Shown: one piece after another, positions 51,373-59,932 of the stretch
How positions within the stretch are numbered: the stretch's first letter is position 1
Layout: every line of letters starts with the position of its first letter
NCBI GenBank assembly: GCA_025059595.1
Contig: JANXDI010000029.1
Span: forward strand, 282,735-346,734
DNA: 64,000 bases
Direction: 5' to 3'
Origin: Candidatus Calditenuaceae archaeon
GTDB taxonomy: Archaea; Thermoproteota; Nitrososphaeria_A; Caldarchaeales; Calditenuaceae
The notes under the pieces: model-generated
Databases searched by the model: none
Told to the model about the DNA's origin: nothing
What the model saw: the letters and a program-made list of their open reading frames with translations, nothing else
Program-made: the position numbers and the translations under genes

Positions 51373-52209
51373 ATGTATAGGATAGGCGAGAAGCCATACC
51401 CCAGCAAAATAATGCGCGACAAACTTTACGAGCTGATACTGAGGGGTGAGCGGCTTGATGGCCGGAGACCATACCAGTATCGGCCCCTCGAGCTTAAGAC
51501 ATCCATTATAGAGAAGACTGACGGGTCAGCCATGGTGAACTTAGGAGGCACGAAGATAGTCGCTGGCGTGAAGACGGCCTTAGGGCAGCCCTACCCGGAC
51601 ACGCCTGACCAAGGGAACATAGTGGTAAACGCCGAGCTCCTGCCCCTCGCCTCAAGCTTCTTCGAGCCGGGCCCCCCTGACGAGCGGGCTATCGAGTTGG
51701 CTCGCGTCGTCGATAGGTGTGTGAGGGAGTCCAAAATGATTGAGCTCGACAAGCTCGTCTACGTTCATGGAAGGACGGTCCTAGTAATCTACATAGACGT
51801 CTACGTCCTTGACTATGATGGAAACTACTTTGACCCCTCCGTCCTTGCGGCCGTGGCTGCTCTGGCGACCGCTAAGATCCCACTCTACGAAGTGAGGAAC
51901 GGAGATGTTATCGCCAAAACGGAAAGTCGATTCGGCCTGCCCGTTAGGAAGTTCCCAGTCTCGGTCACGGTTGGTCTGATTGGTGATAAGATACTCGTTG
52001 ATCCGACATCCCTTGAGGAGTCTGCGATAGACACTTCAATAGTTCTGGGATGGTCTGATGATGACGAGATGGCTGCTATACAGAAGAACCTTCAAGGCCT
52101 CATCAGGTTTGATACCATAGATGAAGTAATTCGTGTTTCGAGGGAGAAGTCCGTCGAGCTCCGGACGAAGCTAATGGAGGTTCTGGGCAGGGTTGGTGCG
52201 CCCTCGTAG
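51373..52209 (+). CDS. rrp42: Exosome subunit Rrp42
   Basis: The non-catalytic RNase PH-fold partner that completes the hexameric ring with Rrp41. Its 278 residues have RLDGRRPYQYRPLELK, GSAMVNLGGTKIVAGVK, LPLASSFFEPGPPDE, LARVVDRCVRESK and DGNYFDPSVLAAVAALATAK. The catalytic Asp position is not retained, as usual. It starts 8 bases after rrp41. Confidence 0.95.
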   Translation: MYRIGEKPYPSKIMRDKLYELILRGERLDGRRPYQYRPLELKTSIIEKTDGSAMVNLGGTKIVAGVKTALGQPYPDTPDQGNIVVNAELLPLASSFFEPGPPDERAIELARVVDRCVRESKMIELDKLVYVHGRTVLVIYIDVYVLDYDGNYFDPSVLAAVAALATAKIPLYEVRNGDVIAKTESRFGLPVRKFPVSVTVGLIGDKILVDPTSLEESAIDTSIVLGWSDDDEMAAIQKNLQGLIRFDTIDEVIRVSREKSVELRTKLMEVLGRVGAPS

Positions 52210-52280
52210 GGCGCGTTGCCTAACCCGCCTCTGAGAAGGATATATAGCTGGCCCCCAAGTGGTTCGGATGGACCAAGGGC

Positions 52281-52502
52281 ATGAGGGCGGGAGTTGGTGT
52301 AACGAAGAGGTTTGGCCCGCGATATGGGTCGAGGCTTAGGAAGAAGGTTGAAGAGATAGAGCAGGAGCAGAGGGCGATTCATCTTTGCGAGAGGTGCGGT
52401 CGGAAGGCGGTGGTGAGGGTCTCAGCGGGTGTATGGACGTGCAGGAAATGTGGATACAAGTTTGCTGCAGGAGCCTGGTCTCCCAAGCTGACATCTAAGT
52501 AA
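52281..52502 (+). CDS. rpl37ae: Large-subunit ribosomal protein L37Ae
   Basis: A 73-residue zinc-ribbon ribosomal protein. TKRFGPRYGSRLRKKVEEIE precedes a CERCGRKAVVRVSAGVWTCRKCG zinc module. It typically follows rrp42 in archaea. GGATATATAGC (52238-52248) lies upstream. In other archaea RpoP follows directly, but here only 39 bases separate this gene from the prefoldin gene. Confidence 0.93.
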   Translation: MRAGVGVTKRFGPRYGSRLRKKVEEIEQEQRAIHLCERCGRKAVVRVSAGVWTCRKCGYKFAAGAWSPKLTSK

Positions 52503-52541
52503 TTCTTCTCAACCCGTACCGATGGGGATAACGTTTTAATT

Positions 52542-52931
52542 ATGCTGAGGAGACGCTCTCATGGTGAATCTAGCCTGTCGAGCGGACAGATTCCTCCAAG
52601 CATCCAGCAGCAGATAGCAAGGCTACAGCAGCTTCAGCAGACCCTAGGCGTGATAATCGCGGAGAAGCAGAGGCTCCAGGCGGAGCTTGACGAGATAAGC
52701 CACGCCCTAGAGGAGCTGGGGAAGAGCGCTGATGATGTTGCGGTCTATAAGGCTGTTGGCCCCATCTTGGTTCAGACGACGAAGGCGAAGGTTCTGAGCG
52801 AGCTGACGGAAAAGAGGGACCTCAACGACACTAGGCTGAAGGTTATCGAGAAGCAGGAGGCTAGGACAAGGTCCCAGTTGGAGGCCCTCCAGAAGGAGCT
52901 ACAATCCCTTCTGGGCCAGAGGCAGGAGTAA
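52542..52931 (+). CDS. pfdB: Prefoldin beta subunit
   Basis: A 129-residue coiled-coil chaperone subunit. Two long helices (QQQIARLQQLQQTLGVIIAE and EKRDLNDTRLKVIEKQEART) flank a beta-hairpin with KAVGPILVQTTKAKVLSEL, the standard form of archaeal prefoldin beta. It works with the alpha subunit to deliver unfolded proteins to the thermosome. The alpha subunit is not in the window. Confidence 0.93.
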   Translation: MLRRRSHGESSLSSGQIPPSIQQQIARLQQLQQTLGVIIAEKQRLQAELDEISHALEELGKSADDVAVYKAVGPILVQTTKAKVLSELTEKRDLNDTRLKVIEKQEARTRSQLEALQKELQSLLGQRQE

Positions 52932-53000
52932 GCCTCCATTCCGCGTCTCCGTGTCATGTGGTAAAGTTATCAAATCGCTTGGAGAGTCTATGTTTAGCCT

Positions 53001-53999
53001 ATGAGAGAGAGGGAGCTCGTAGCCGGGATACTGGAGGCTCTCAAGGGCTTAGGAGGTAGGAGGGCCGCGATATTGCTCCACGTTGGGGGGGACCCAGACT
53101 CCCTCGCCAGCGCCTATGTCTTATCTAGGATGCTCTCGGCCTGGTCAGTGGATATCCGAAGTATCGCCGTTCCGCTCAACATTAGCGACCATACTGAGAG
53201 GATGGCGGCCGCCCTCGGTGTCTCGCTGGAGGTTGATTTGCCCGATGCTGAGGCCTACGTCGCAGTTGATGTCGGCTCCCCCTCCCAGCTGGCTAATTTC
53301 TACGAGAGGTTGGGGGGAGAGCTGATAGTAATCGACCATCATGAGCAGGGAGGGGGGCTCTTTAGAGGCAAAGTCTTCTGCTCGACAAATTACCAGTCGA
53401 CGAGCGAGATGGTCTTGGAGCTGGCCGAGCTGGCAGGCTACAAGCTTAGCGGAGCCGAGGCCTCAGCACTCTTCGCGGGGATATACTTTGATACCGTAAG
53501 GCTAACCGTCGCAGACTCTGAGACCCTCAAGAAAGTGGGAATTCTGGGGGAGCTTGGTGCGGAGCCGCGGACTCTTCTGCAAAAGATAGACTCGCCGATA
53601 GACTATTCCGAGAGGGTTGCGAGGATTAAGGCAGCTAAAAGGGCCGAGTTCTACCGATGTGGGGATGTGTTAGTGGGGATGACTCGAGTAAGTGCCTTCA
53701 AGCCTTCAGCGGCGCGGTCCCTACTCGCTATAGGGGCGCACATAGCCTTGGTTGGCGATGAGGAGGGTGGCGAGGCCGAGGTAACTTTGAGGCAGGTTCC
53801 GGAGATGGTTGACCAGCTCAGGCTAAACTTGGTGAAGGATGTGGTGGAGCCTATTGCGAAGACGCTCTCCGGCTCCGGCGGAGGGCACGCATCGGCGGCT
53901 AGGCTGAGGGCGAAGGGCGGCCTTGACAACATTCTCGGCATGTGTCTGCACCAGATAGCATATCTTCTCGGAGCTTCACCTGTGAGGGTCGCCGATTGA
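53001..53999 (+). CDS. DHH family phosphoesterase (nanoRNase/RecJ-like)
   Basis: A 332-residue DHH-DHHA1 protein. Metal-binding motifs are LHVGGDPDSLASAYVLS (motif I), YVAVDVGSPSQL (II) and VIDHHEQGG (III, DHH). GIYFDTVR near 155-162 is motif IV. The DHHA1 domain has SGSGGGHASAARLRAKGG. Such proteins degrade short RNAs or pAp or act as 5'-3' ssDNA exonucleases. Its stop overlaps the next start as TTGA, although the transporter genes seem unrelated in function. Confidence 0.85.
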   Translation: MRERELVAGILEALKGLGGRRAAILLHVGGDPDSLASAYVLSRMLSAWSVDIRSIAVPLNISDHTERMAAALGVSLEVDLPDAEAYVAVDVGSPSQLANFYERLGGELIVIDHHEQGGGLFRGKVFCSTNYQSTSEMVLELAELAGYKLSGAEASALFAGIYFDTVRLTVADSETLKKVGILGELGAEPRTLLQKIDSPIDYSERVARIKAAKRAEFYRCGDVLVGMTRVSAFKPSAARSLLAIGAHIALVGDEEGGEAEVTLRQVPEMVDQLRLNLVKDVVEPIAKTLSGSGGGHASAARLRAKGGLDNILGMCLHQIAYLLGASPVRVAD

Positions 54000-54838
54000 A
54001 CAGTGCCATAGAGGTCTCCAACCTCTCCTTTAGGTATGCGGGTGCCGAGCTATGGGCCCTTCAAGATGTCTCGTTCTCAATCGGGGAGGGCGAGTTTGTG
54101 GTGTTTGCTGGCGCGACTGGCTGTGGGAAGTCGACGCTCTTCAAATGCCTCGTCGGACTCATACCCCAGATGTATTCGGGAGAATACTCCGGCCGCGTGT
54201 TGGTTAAGGGGCTTGACCCCTCTAAGACACCGGTTAGCAAGATGGCACAGCGGGTCGGATTAGTTTTTCAGAATCCAGACAGCCAGCTATTCGCACTTAC
54301 GGTCGAGAACGACGTGACATTCGCCCTTGAGAACCTCGGCCTCGAAAAATCCGAGATTGAAAGAAGAGTCTCGAAAGCCTTCAAAATCATGGGCATCGAT
54401 GACCTGAGAAACCGCTCCCCATTCGAGCTTTCAGGCGGCCAGAAGCAGAGGGTCGCAATCGCTTCCATACTCGCCCTCGAGCCTGAAATACTTATTCTAG
54501 ACGAACCCACCTCCTCGCTCGACGGCCTCACAGCCAAAAAACTCCTCGAGGAGCTGGCGGAGATTAGGCGGAGAGAGAGGATTACGGTGCTCGTCTCTGA
54601 ACATCGGCTAGACCTCGTAGTCAGGGATGCGACGAGGCTCATAGTCATGGATGAGGGCCGCATCCTCGCCGACGGTGAGCCCCGGGAGGTGGTCTGCAAG
54701 ATGCTTAAAGAGCATTATGAGAAGCTCGAGCTTCCTAAACTTTCGAGGCTGGCCTGGGCCCTTAAGCTATGCGACGGCTGGAGCGCCCCGTTGACCAGGG
54801 AGGAGTTTATCGCACGGCTGCTGGGGGGGAGGCGATGA
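53996..54838 (+). CDS. ecfA1: ECF transporter ATPase subunit 1
   Basis: An ABC ATPase of the energy-coupling factor type. Walker A GATGCGKSTLFKCLVG, Q-loop VFQNPDSQLFAL, signature ELSGGQKQRVAIASILALEP, Walker B EILILDEPTSSLDG and H-loop VSEHRLD are all intact. The QNPDSQ form is typical of CbiO/EcfA. TTG 53996 overlaps the DHH stop. The next ATPase overlaps as ATGA. Confidence 0.92.
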   Translation: MNSAIEVSNLSFRYAGAELWALQDVSFSIGEGEFVVFAGATGCGKSTLFKCLVGLIPQMYSGEYSGRVLVKGLDPSKTPVSKMAQRVGLVFQNPDSQLFALTVENDVTFALENLGLEKSEIERRVSKAFKIMGIDDLRNRSPFELSGGQKQRVAIASILALEPEILILDEPTSSLDGLTAKKLLEELAEIRRRERITVLVSEHRLDLVVRDATRLIVMDEGRILADGEPREVVCKMLKEHYEKLELPKLSRLAWALKLCDGWSAPLTREEFIARLLGGRR

Positions 54839-55686
54839 TAGAGCTCGACTCCGTATGGTTCAGCTACCCCACTGGCACGGCCGCCCTCAGGGGGGTAAGC
54901 CTATTCTTCAGATGCGGCGAGATAGTTGCCCTCATGGGTGAGAACGGCGCGGGGAAAACAACACTTCTCAAACACCTTAACGGCCTCCTCAAACCAACGA
55001 AAGGCAGAGTAACCGTCGACGGCATAGATACGCGGACAACCACGGTAGCCACACTCTCCAAAAAAGTGGGACTAGTCTTCCAAAACCCCGACAATATGTT
55101 TCTCCGCACCTCAGTCCTCGAAGAAGTCAGCTACGCTCTTGAGCAGTTCGGCGCCGAGAGAGAAGAGGCGCGTAGGAGGGCTGGAGAGGTGTTGAAGGCA
55201 TTCGAGCTCTGGCATTACAGAGACTCATCACCATTCACGCTTAGCGGCGGCGAGAAGAAAAAGCTCGCAATTTCGATAGTCATGGCCTGGATGCCGAAAT
55301 ACATAGCCATCGACGAGCCTACATCTGGTCTCGACGGCTGGGGTAAAAGAGTGCTTGCTGAGCTTCTCCTCAACCTCAAGAATAGCGAAAGAGGAATAAT
55401 TCTCTCGAGCCACGACGTCGAGTTCGTCTCCGATGTAGCCACTAGGGTTGTGCTCCTTCGAAAGGGAGAGGTGATATCTGATGGTGCTCCCGAGGATGTC
55501 CTGACTGAGCCTGAACTCCTCAGCGAGGCCTCGCTCCTCACTCCTCAGATACCGTCACTACTCTACGAGCTTAGAAGCAGAGGGCTCAGAATGTTGAATC
55601 ACAAGCTGCTCAAGCTTGAAGAGGCTGTTGAGACACTCTCAAAATTGCTTTCATGGGCTGGTCATACGGGTGAAGATGATAGTTGA
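54835..55686 (+). CDS. ecfA2: ECF transporter ATPase subunit 2
   Basis: The second ABC ATPase of the pair, about 283 residues. It shows Walker A GENGAGKTTLLKHLNGLLKP, VFQNPDNMFL at the Q-loop, LSGGEKKKLAISIVMAW, KYIAIDEPTSGLDGWG and LSSHDVEFVSD. It differs from EcfA1 in the signature and Walker B regions, as expected for a heterodimer. ATG 54835 overlaps the ecfA1 stop, and ecfT overlaps its own stop as TTGA. Confidence 0.92.
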   Translation: MIELDSVWFSYPTGTAALRGVSLFFRCGEIVALMGENGAGKTTLLKHLNGLLKPTKGRVTVDGIDTRTTTVATLSKKVGLVFQNPDNMFLRTSVLEEVSYALEQFGAEREEARRRAGEVLKAFELWHYRDSSPFTLSGGEKKKLAISIVMAWMPKYIAIDEPTSGLDGWGKRVLAELLLNLKNSERGIILSSHDVEFVSDVATRVVLLRKGEVISDGAPEDVLTEPELLSEASLLTPQIPSLLYELRSRGLRMLNHKLLKLEEAVETLSKLLSWAGHTGEDDS

Positions 55687-56471
55687 GCCTATCTCTGCTG
55701 CAGGCGCTGAAGTATAGGAGCCTTGACACGCCCATCCACCGGCTGGACCCGAGAGTCAAACTCCTTGCCTCGTTCTCATTCCTAGTAACGGCGCTGGTAT
55801 TCGGGGATTATTGGGGGGGCATGTTGACGGTCGCTACAACAATCATTCTGACACAGCTAACGATTCTGGAGTTGGCGAAATCCGCGAGATATCTTTTAAC
55901 TACAATCAAGGGAGCCACGCCTCTCGTCGCTCTAGTCTTCATCCTCAGCCTATTAGGAATACTCGACTCACCACTCCAGACCTTGGAGATTCTATACAGG
56001 GCTTCAGCATCTTCAGTCAGGTTCCTAGCCTTTCTGACATCCTTTAACCTCTTCTTCCTCACAACCTCTCCCGACGAGTTTGGGCAGCTTCTGCTGAAAC
56101 TCAAAATACCATACGTGTATACCTTCACTTTCGTGGCGGCCGTCAGGCTTGCTCCCGTAATAGCAGATGAGGCTCAGGAGATAATCGATGCGCAGCGTTC
56201 ACGTGGCGTCGAGTTTGAGAGGGGAAATCCGGTGAAGAGAGTCAGGGCGCTTGTCGGTATTTTCATTCCTCTGTTGATTAACTCGCTCAGGAGGGCTTAT
56301 GAGATGGCTGAGGCCTTGGAGGTGAAGTGTTTTGGTGCGTCTGAGAGGAGGACATCTTACAGGGAGATTCGAGCGTCGAAGAGGGACGTCTTGGCCTCCA
56401 TTATCACTATTTCTTCTCTGGCGCTAGCCCTCTTGGCGAGGGGCCTCGGGCTCTTCAGCGGCCTCCCCTGA
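55683..56471 (+). CDS. ecfT: ECF transporter transmembrane subunit EcfT (CbiQ family)
   Basis: A 262-residue CbiQ/EcfT with about five to six membrane helices (near 20-60, 75-100, 110-130, 140-165 and 235-258). The A-R-G coupling motifs are seen as DAQRSRGVEFERGNPVKRVR and EALEVKCFGASERRTS. It joins EcfA1/EcfA2 to a substrate-specific S component. No S component gene is present in the operon. It overlaps the converging homoserine dehydrogenase gene by 17 bases. Confidence 0.9.
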   Translation: MSLSLLQALKYRSLDTPIHRLDPRVKLLASFSFLVTALVFGDYWGGMLTVATTIILTQLTILELAKSARYLLTTIKGATPLVALVFILSLLGILDSPLQTLEILYRASASSVRFLAFLTSFNLFFLTTSPDEFGQLLLKLKIPYVYTFTFVAAVRLAPVIADEAQEIIDAQRSRGVEFERGNPVKRVRALVGIFIPLLINSLRRAYEMAEALEVKCFGASERRTSYREIRASKRDVLASIITISSLALALLARGLGLFSGLP

Positions 56472-57429
56472 GATATGCCCTTCTATTCAATATCCACTCG
56501 ATGTCGGAGAGTAGGGCGGAGACGGTTGATTCGCCGGCTCCTCTTCCGATAAGTGTTAGGTCGCCCATAATATCGAGTTTGAACTCGATGGCGTTCAAGG
56601 TGCCGTGAACACATAGGGGATGATTGAGTCTGACGAGCCTCGGGGCCACGCTGAGCCTATCACCCTCAATACTGCCGACGAGCTTGATGGTCATGCCCAG
56701 CTCCTTGGCAGCTAATATCGCGTCTGATGTAACTTGGTTTATGCCCCTTACCTTGACGTCCCCAAGCCTCTTGTCTACTCCTAAGAGGGCGTTCGCTAGG
56801 ATGACAATCTTGCAGGCCGAGTCGATACCTTCAAGGTCGAGGCTCGGGTCCCTCTCCGCGAGCCCCATCATCTGGGCCTCCTGAAGTGCAAGGTCTAGAG
56901 GCAGGCCCTCAAAATGCATTCTGGTCAAGATGTAGTTCGTGGTCCCGTTGAGTATTCCTCTGATAGAAATTATTCGGTCTCCCATTAGGGAGTGTCTCGC
57001 CAGGGAAAATATCGGTATTCCGCCTCCCACAGTCGCCTCATAGCAGAAGGAGACGCCCATTGACTCCGCGAGAGAGGTTAGCTCCCTGAAAGCCACAACA
57101 AGAGGCCCCTTATCCGCAGTCACAACATCGACTCCCCTCCCGAGAGCCTCTCGAATATACGTCAGGCCAGGCTCTCCTGTTCGCACGTTGGTCGGCGTGA
57201 GAACGACTAGCAAATCCACAAGACCCCTCTCCACGGGCTCCAGAGGGCTCGAAGCTCTGAAGCGCGGGAGTGGCGTTATATCCCCAGGGGGGACGTCGCC
57301 GTCAAGAAGCAGATACCCTTTCGAGTTTGCCAGCATCCTCAACTCCAAGCCACGACCCCTGTAATCGGCTAAGCGTTTGGCGAGGATTCGCCCTAGGAAA
57401 CCGTAACCAATTATGCCGCAGCTAATCAA
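56455..57429 (-). CDS. hom: Homoserine dehydrogenase
   Basis: It reduces aspartate semialdehyde to homoserine for threonine and methionine. The N-terminal nucleotide fold is CGIIGYGFLGRILAKRLAD. DVVTADKGPL and YEATVGGGIPIF hold the catalytic region, with ILNGTTNYILTRM, EAQMMGLAERDPSLDLEGID and the late Lys-containing strand. Its 324 residues match the short form that lacks a regulatory ACT domain. An ACT protein is encoded by the gene just upstream, overlapping by 4 bases. Confidence 0.93.
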   Translation of the reverse strand: MISCGIIGYGFLGRILAKRLADYRGRGLELRMLANSKGYLLLDGDVPPGDITPLPRFRASSPLEPVERGLVDLLVVLTPTNVRTGEPGLTYIREALGRGVDVVTADKGPLVVAFRELTSLAESMGVSFCYEATVGGGIPIFSLARHSLMGDRIISIRGILNGTTNYILTRMHFEGLPLDLALQEAQMMGLAERDPSLDLEGIDSACKIVILANALLGVDKRLGDVKVRGINQVTSDAILAAKELGMTIKLVGSIEGDRLSVAPRLVRLNHPLCVHGTLNAIEFKLDIMGDLTLIGRGAGESTVSALLSDIEWILNRRAYLRGGR

Positions 57430-57893
57430 ACCTCCTCACGCACCAGGAGACAGTCGTTCCTCTCCGCGAGCTCCTCGAGGCTCGAGATGAGAGACTCTCT
57501 CTCCTCCCTGTTAACGCTAAAGACTATCCTGACGTAAGGCGACCTTCTCCCACCGCCGTATGCCAAGCTAATCACTTCCCCTTTCCCCTCGAAGACCCTC
57601 TCAAGCTTCTCGACACCTATGCTCCCTATTATGAGGACTGTCTCTATGCTCCTTTCAAGGGACTCGGCGCTGAGGACCGGGATGCCAGCCTCCTCTATCC
57701 CCGATTTCGCACGCTCGAAATGCTCGTGGGAGGGAAACTCGACTGAGAGGCTAACAGGGACGTAGCCGCCTGTCAGCCGCTCCCTACTGTGGACTATTGA
57801 AATTATGTTCCCTCCGTTCACCGCAATTCTCTCCAGAGCCCTGAGCAGTGTCCCAGGACGGTCTGTCAGGCCCAGAGTAAGCCTAATCCTCAT
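57426..57893 (-). CDS. ACT domain regulatory protein
   Basis: A 155-residue protein. Residues 1-75 form an ACT domain (LTLGLTDRPGTLLRALERIA, NGGNIISIVHSRE). The second half (ESLERSIETVLIIGSIGVEKL, RSPYVRIVFSVN) looks like a second, diverged ACT-like unit. ACT domains bind amino acids. Overlap with hom indicates that it is the allosteric partner of the short homoserine dehydrogenase. That pairing is known in archaea and is inferred here. Confidence 0.85.
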   Translation of the reverse strand: MRIRLTLGLTDRPGTLLRALERIAVNGGNIISIVHSRERLTGGYVPVSLSVEFPSHEHFERAKSGIEEAGIPVLSAESLERSIETVLIIGSIGVEKLERVFEGKGEVISLAYGGGRRSPYVRIVFSVNREERESLISSLEELAERNDCLLVREEV

Positions 57894-57927
57894 ATTCCCA
57901 GCTGAGTGTCTCTATCGAGACGCCACC

Positions 57928-58332
57928 TTAAGAGCTCTTCGCACCCCTCGAGGCGGTCGCGCCGGTTTTCTTAGTCTTCGATTCAAGCCGGATGATTTTC
58001 TCAGGCTTGAGCTTGGGGAGCGGCTTTTTCTCCATCTCCGAGAGCTCGAATAGGCTGCCTGAGAGCATGTGGCTCAGAGAGGCGAAGCGCTTCTGATACT
58101 TCCTCTCGCTGGGCTTGGAGAGGTAGCCTATCTTCGAGAGCTCCTCCAGCAGGGAGGAGATGCTCCTCCTAGCCCTACTATTCGACCTCAACTCCTGCGG
58201 AATGAGCGGATCAAGGTCGCTGAGCTTGAAGGGCGAGTCACCGACGGCGTTGATGGCGGCTAATATCTCTGCCACATGCTCCTCCTTCAAATATCGCCGA
58301 CTCTTGCAGAGGAGCGAGAGGATGGGGTTCAA
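57928..58332 (-). CDS. Winged-helix-like basic protein of unknown function
   Basis: A 134-residue protein. Residues 1-85 are helical with a winged-helix flavour (EEHVAEILAAINAVGDSPFK, RRSISSLLEELSKIGYLSKP). The C-terminus is basic and Lys/Thr-rich (SKTKKTGATASRG) and probably disordered. It could bind DNA or RNA. It lies 53 bases after the rpl13 stop on the same strand, where archaea usually have rps9. It is not S9. Confidence 0.6.
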   Translation of the reverse strand: MNPILSLLCKSRRYLKEEHVAEILAAINAVGDSPFKLSDLDPLIPQELRSNSRARRSISSLLEELSKIGYLSKPSERKYQKRFASLSHMLSGSLFELSEMEKKPLPKLKPEKIIRLESKTKKTGATASRGAKSS

Positions 58333-58385
58333 GCCCCTTTAGCACAAGTCCGGCATGGCTCGAATATAAAAGGGAGCCTCAAACC

Positions 58386-58874
58386 TCAAGCGGAACCTCC
58401 ACGCAGAAGCCTCGAAAGTTCGCCTAGAGTCAGTGTCCTTACTACGCGTCCAGACCTACTTATTCCTGACTTGTGAAGAGCGTCCTCAATCCGAGTAAAG
58501 GTGACCCCTTCCAGATTACTAGGGATTCCAGTGTAAACTTTGAGACGCCTTAGGGCCTCCCTCGCACTAGGCTTCTTACGGGGAAGCATCCTAGCGACGG
58601 TGTACCAAAAAATCCTATCAGCCCTCCGAGGATACCAGACCTTAGGCTCCTCAATAGAAGAATACCAAGTCCGTCTCACTAGTTTGAGATACCGCTCCAA
58701 CACGGCCTCCTTTGTCCCGGTAACCAAGACCTTATCCGCGTTAACGACCACAACACTCTTGCCCAAGAGAAGCATCTTCGCTATCTTCGAGGCTAGCCTC
58801 CCTAGGCGATGCCCGGAGCCGTCAATCACTACAACATTCTCAGTTAACTGGCTCAACCTTCCTTCACCCAACAA
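58386..58874 (-). CDS. rpl13: Large-subunit ribosomal protein L13
   Basis: A 162-residue protein with VVVIDGSGHRLGRLASKIAK, VVVVNADKVLVTGTKEAVLE and the PRRADRIFWYTVARMLPRKKP core of archaeal L13. The start overlaps the L18e end by 11 bases. The operon order RpoD-L18e-L13 is the usual archaeal one. Confidence 0.95.
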   Translation of the reverse strand: MLGEGRLSQLTENVVVIDGSGHRLGRLASKIAKMLLLGKSVVVVNADKVLVTGTKEAVLERYLKLVRRTWYSSIEEPKVWYPRRADRIFWYTVARMLPRKKPSAREALRRLKVYTGIPSNLEGVTFTRIEDALHKSGISRSGRVVRTLTLGELSRLLRGGSA

Positions 58875-59205
58875 TCACAAGCCCCCGACCATCGCCACCA
58901 CGCTCAATATACTCCTCCAAATAATATGCCTCGCCGCCAGCTTCCAGAATCTTCCGAAACGCCGTTTCGGAGAAGTCGAACGCGACGACCTTTAAAGGCC
59001 TCTCAAGAACTCCAAGACCGAGTAATTTGCCGATAACTAATACTCCACCGCTGGACGGTGCGACTCTGTTCAGCTGATAGATATTCAAAACCCGCCCCCT
59101 TCTCGAAGAAGACTCAAGGGCCTTCAGCACAGCCGCCCAGAACCTGCTCCTCCTGGCAAGCCTTCTGACTTTAGCCTTCAGCAACTTATCCCTCGCCCCC
59201 GCCAT
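58864..59205 (-). CDS. rpl18e: Large-subunit ribosomal protein L18e
   Basis: A 113-residue protein with RSRFWAAVLKALESSSRRGR, VNIYQLNRVA-like NIYQLNRVAPSSGGVLVIGK, LGLGVLERPLKVVAFDFSET and an acidic C-terminal strand. It overlaps rpoD by 20 bases and rpl13 by 11 bases. Confidence 0.93.
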   Translation of the reverse strand: MAGARDKLLKAKVRRLARRSRFWAAVLKALESSSRRGRVLNIYQLNRVAPSSGGVLVIGKLLGLGVLERPLKVVAFDFSETAFRKILEAGGEAYYLEEYIERGGDGRGLVIVG

Positions 59206-59842
59206 CAGCCACCACCTTCTCTAAACTCGCACTAAGTTCTGCCAAACTCTCTTCAAATATCTTCACCGCCTCAAGCAAAATCCTCCTCGCAGGAAGCTGG
59301 CCGAATGACTCTACATATAGCAGCCTCTTCCCACCCTCCTCGTAAAGCGTGGCGATGCCTGCCTGCCACTTCGCATGCCTCTTCCCCTTACCCAGCCTCA
59401 CGTAGAGCTCGAGCTCAACTCTCTGACCAGGCGCCAGTTTCACTATCTGGAAGTCCCCGCTGACCGGCGCAACCTTCTCAGACCCGCTCTCCCGGATAAG
59501 GTCTGAGGAGTATACGCTCACGACCTCCTTGTCTGCCATAGACCGTAGGGAGAATCGGACGCTACATTTTTCACAGCCGAGGCTGCTTCCGCAATCGCAC
59601 CGTTCCGGGAGGACGTAGTTATCTAAGTCTGTGGTGAAGGGGATGAGTGAGATTCTGTGGGCTAGGACCTCGTTCGTGAGAGCGGAGGTGTTCTCGATGA
59701 CCAGAACTTCCTCGACGGCCATAGTGGGCACCTCATTAATGATGAGTCTTCTAACAGCGTTAGCAAGGCTGAGAGGCACATCTACAAGTTCTAGTCTGAG
59801 CCATTTTTCCCCCTCACCTTCGAGTTTAACCCTGTAATCCAA
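59186..59842 (-). CDS. rpoD: RNA polymerase subunit D without iron-sulfur domain
   Basis: The archaeal Rpb3-like assembly platform. Its 218 residues have LVDVPLSLANAVRRLIINEV, LAHRISLIPFTTDLDNYVLP, the zinc-like CDCGSSLGCEKC loop, VPVSGDFQIVKLAPGQ-like sequence and HAKWQAGIATLYEEG. The chain passes from KWQAG straight into the terminal ferredoxin-like segment, so the [3Fe-4S]/[4Fe-4S] domain present in Sulfolobus (about 265 residues) is absent. TTG start, 28 bases after TTTAATAC (59870-59877). Confidence 0.93.
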   Translation of the reverse strand: MDYRVKLEGEGEKWLRLELVDVPLSLANAVRRLIINEVPTMAVEEVLVIENTSALTNEVLAHRISLIPFTTDLDNYVLPERCDCGSSLGCEKCSVRFSLRSMADKEVVSVYSSDLIRESGSEKVAPVSGDFQIVKLAPGQRVELELYVRLGKGKRHAKWQAGIATLYEEGGKRLLYVESFGQLPARRILLEAVKIFEESLAELSASLEKVVADGGGEG

Positions 59843-59898
59843 AGCTAGACTTTATCGCGTCTAAGGATGTATTAAACTCTCCCACCTCTTTAGAGAGC

Positions 59899-59906
59899 TT
59901 TAAATT
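59899..59906 (+). promoter_or_regulatory. TATA box of the inverted rps4 gene
   Basis: TTTAAATT lies about 27-34 bases before ATG 59933, so S4 has its own promoter, divergent from the rpoD promoter. Confidence 0.5.
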
Positions 59907-59932
59907 AACGGATGAGTGATGAATCTCCAGTA

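Noticed and set aside
52503..52541. Possible RpoP gene between L37Ae and prefoldin
   Set aside because: Only 39 bases are available, too few for the roughly 45-residue subunit.
57906..57919. GTCTC-TATC-GAGAC hairpin as a terminator
   Set aside because: Arms are only 5 bases, no T-tract follows, and it lies in a short gap between co-directional genes.
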